Assembly (NCBI GenBank): GCA_029224185.1
Contig: CM055188.1
Coordinates: 13,321,997 to 13,385,996 of the forward strand
Reading direction: 5' to 3'
DNA length: 64,000 bases
Source: Karalla daura
Lineage: Eukaryota > Chordata > Actinopteri > Chaetodontiformes > Leiognathidae
Part shown: one piece after another, positions 63,879 through 64,000 of the stretch
Numbering within the stretch: the first letter of the stretch is position 1
Layout: every line of letters begins with the position of its first letter
Notes under the pieces: generated by a model
Told to the model about the DNA's origin: nothing
Databases searched by the model: none
What the model saw: the letters and a program-made list of their open reading frames with translations, nothing else
Position numbers and translations under genes: made by a program

Positions 63879-64000
63879 CGCCTTCACGCAAGTGGGAATT
63901 TCCAAAACATGTTGCACCAGAAAGAAAGCTAGTTCATCATTTCTCTTTTATCTACCACCGTCTCCAGGAATGTTTCTGTGTTTCATCTCTGCTGCTCACT

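Larger units (their letters stand above)
62250..64000. other. gene-free flank downstream of sdc4
   Basis: No coding exon recognised. A small palindrome (CCATGATCA, TG spacer, TGATCATGG) lies at 62294-62313, and CA and CT arrays occur near 63.4 and 63.8 kb. Confidence 0.6.

Overview
This window reads as nuclear DNA of a bony fish, most likely a teleost. Coding exons are short and separated by GT-AG introns. Simple repeats are extremely frequent: more than a dozen CA/GT arrays plus CTTT, GAAA, CTAT and GATA arrays. Several eroded dispersed repeats match phrases common in fish genomes. No bacterial-type operons, rRNA genes, tRNA genes or CRISPR arrays were seen.

Two protein-coding genes can be supported, in divergent orientation with about 20 kb between their 5' ends. 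The first is gdf5 on the minus strand: exon 1 at 26851-27616 and exon 2 at 18939-19930, separated by a 6.9 kb intron. It encodes a 585-residue TGF-beta/BMP-family precursor with a signal peptide, prodomain, RMRR furin site and seven-cysteine ligand domain. The second is sdc4 on the plus strand: five coding exons at 47573-47626, 57682-57904, 57997-58040, 58304-58496 and 59091-59242. It encodes a 221-residue transmembrane heparan-sulfate proteoglycan, with a TATA/GC-box promoter at 47311-47342 and a probable 3 kb 3' UTR.

Layout. 1-18.9 kb: gene-free flank downstream of gdf5, with repeats and small palindromes. 18.9-27.6 kb: gdf5, whose intron carries a hAT/BED-finger transposase fragment and several repeats. 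27.7-47.3 kb: intergenic interval with a CTAT/CTGT array, a CTCF-like site at about 40.0 kb, a PIF/Harbinger transposase remnant at about 44.5 kb, a CpG-rich block with two perfect CRE palindromes at about 46.1-46.2 kb, and an inverted pair of GATA/CTAT arrays just upstream of sdc4. 47.4-62.2 kb: sdc4. 62.2-64 kb: gene-free.

The two products do not form a pathway by themselves. GDF5 is a secreted joint and cartilage morphogen, and syndecans are cell-surface heparan-sulfate co-receptors. Their close linkage is notable because human GDF7-SDC1 (2p24) and GDF6-SDC2 (8q22) are also linked, while human GDF5 and SDC4 lie far apart on 20q. I see no clearly novel multi-gene system here. The most useful leads are this linkage, the repeat and CRE architecture upstream of sdc4, the gdf5 uORF, and an acidic tyrosine-rich block in the syndecan ectodomain.
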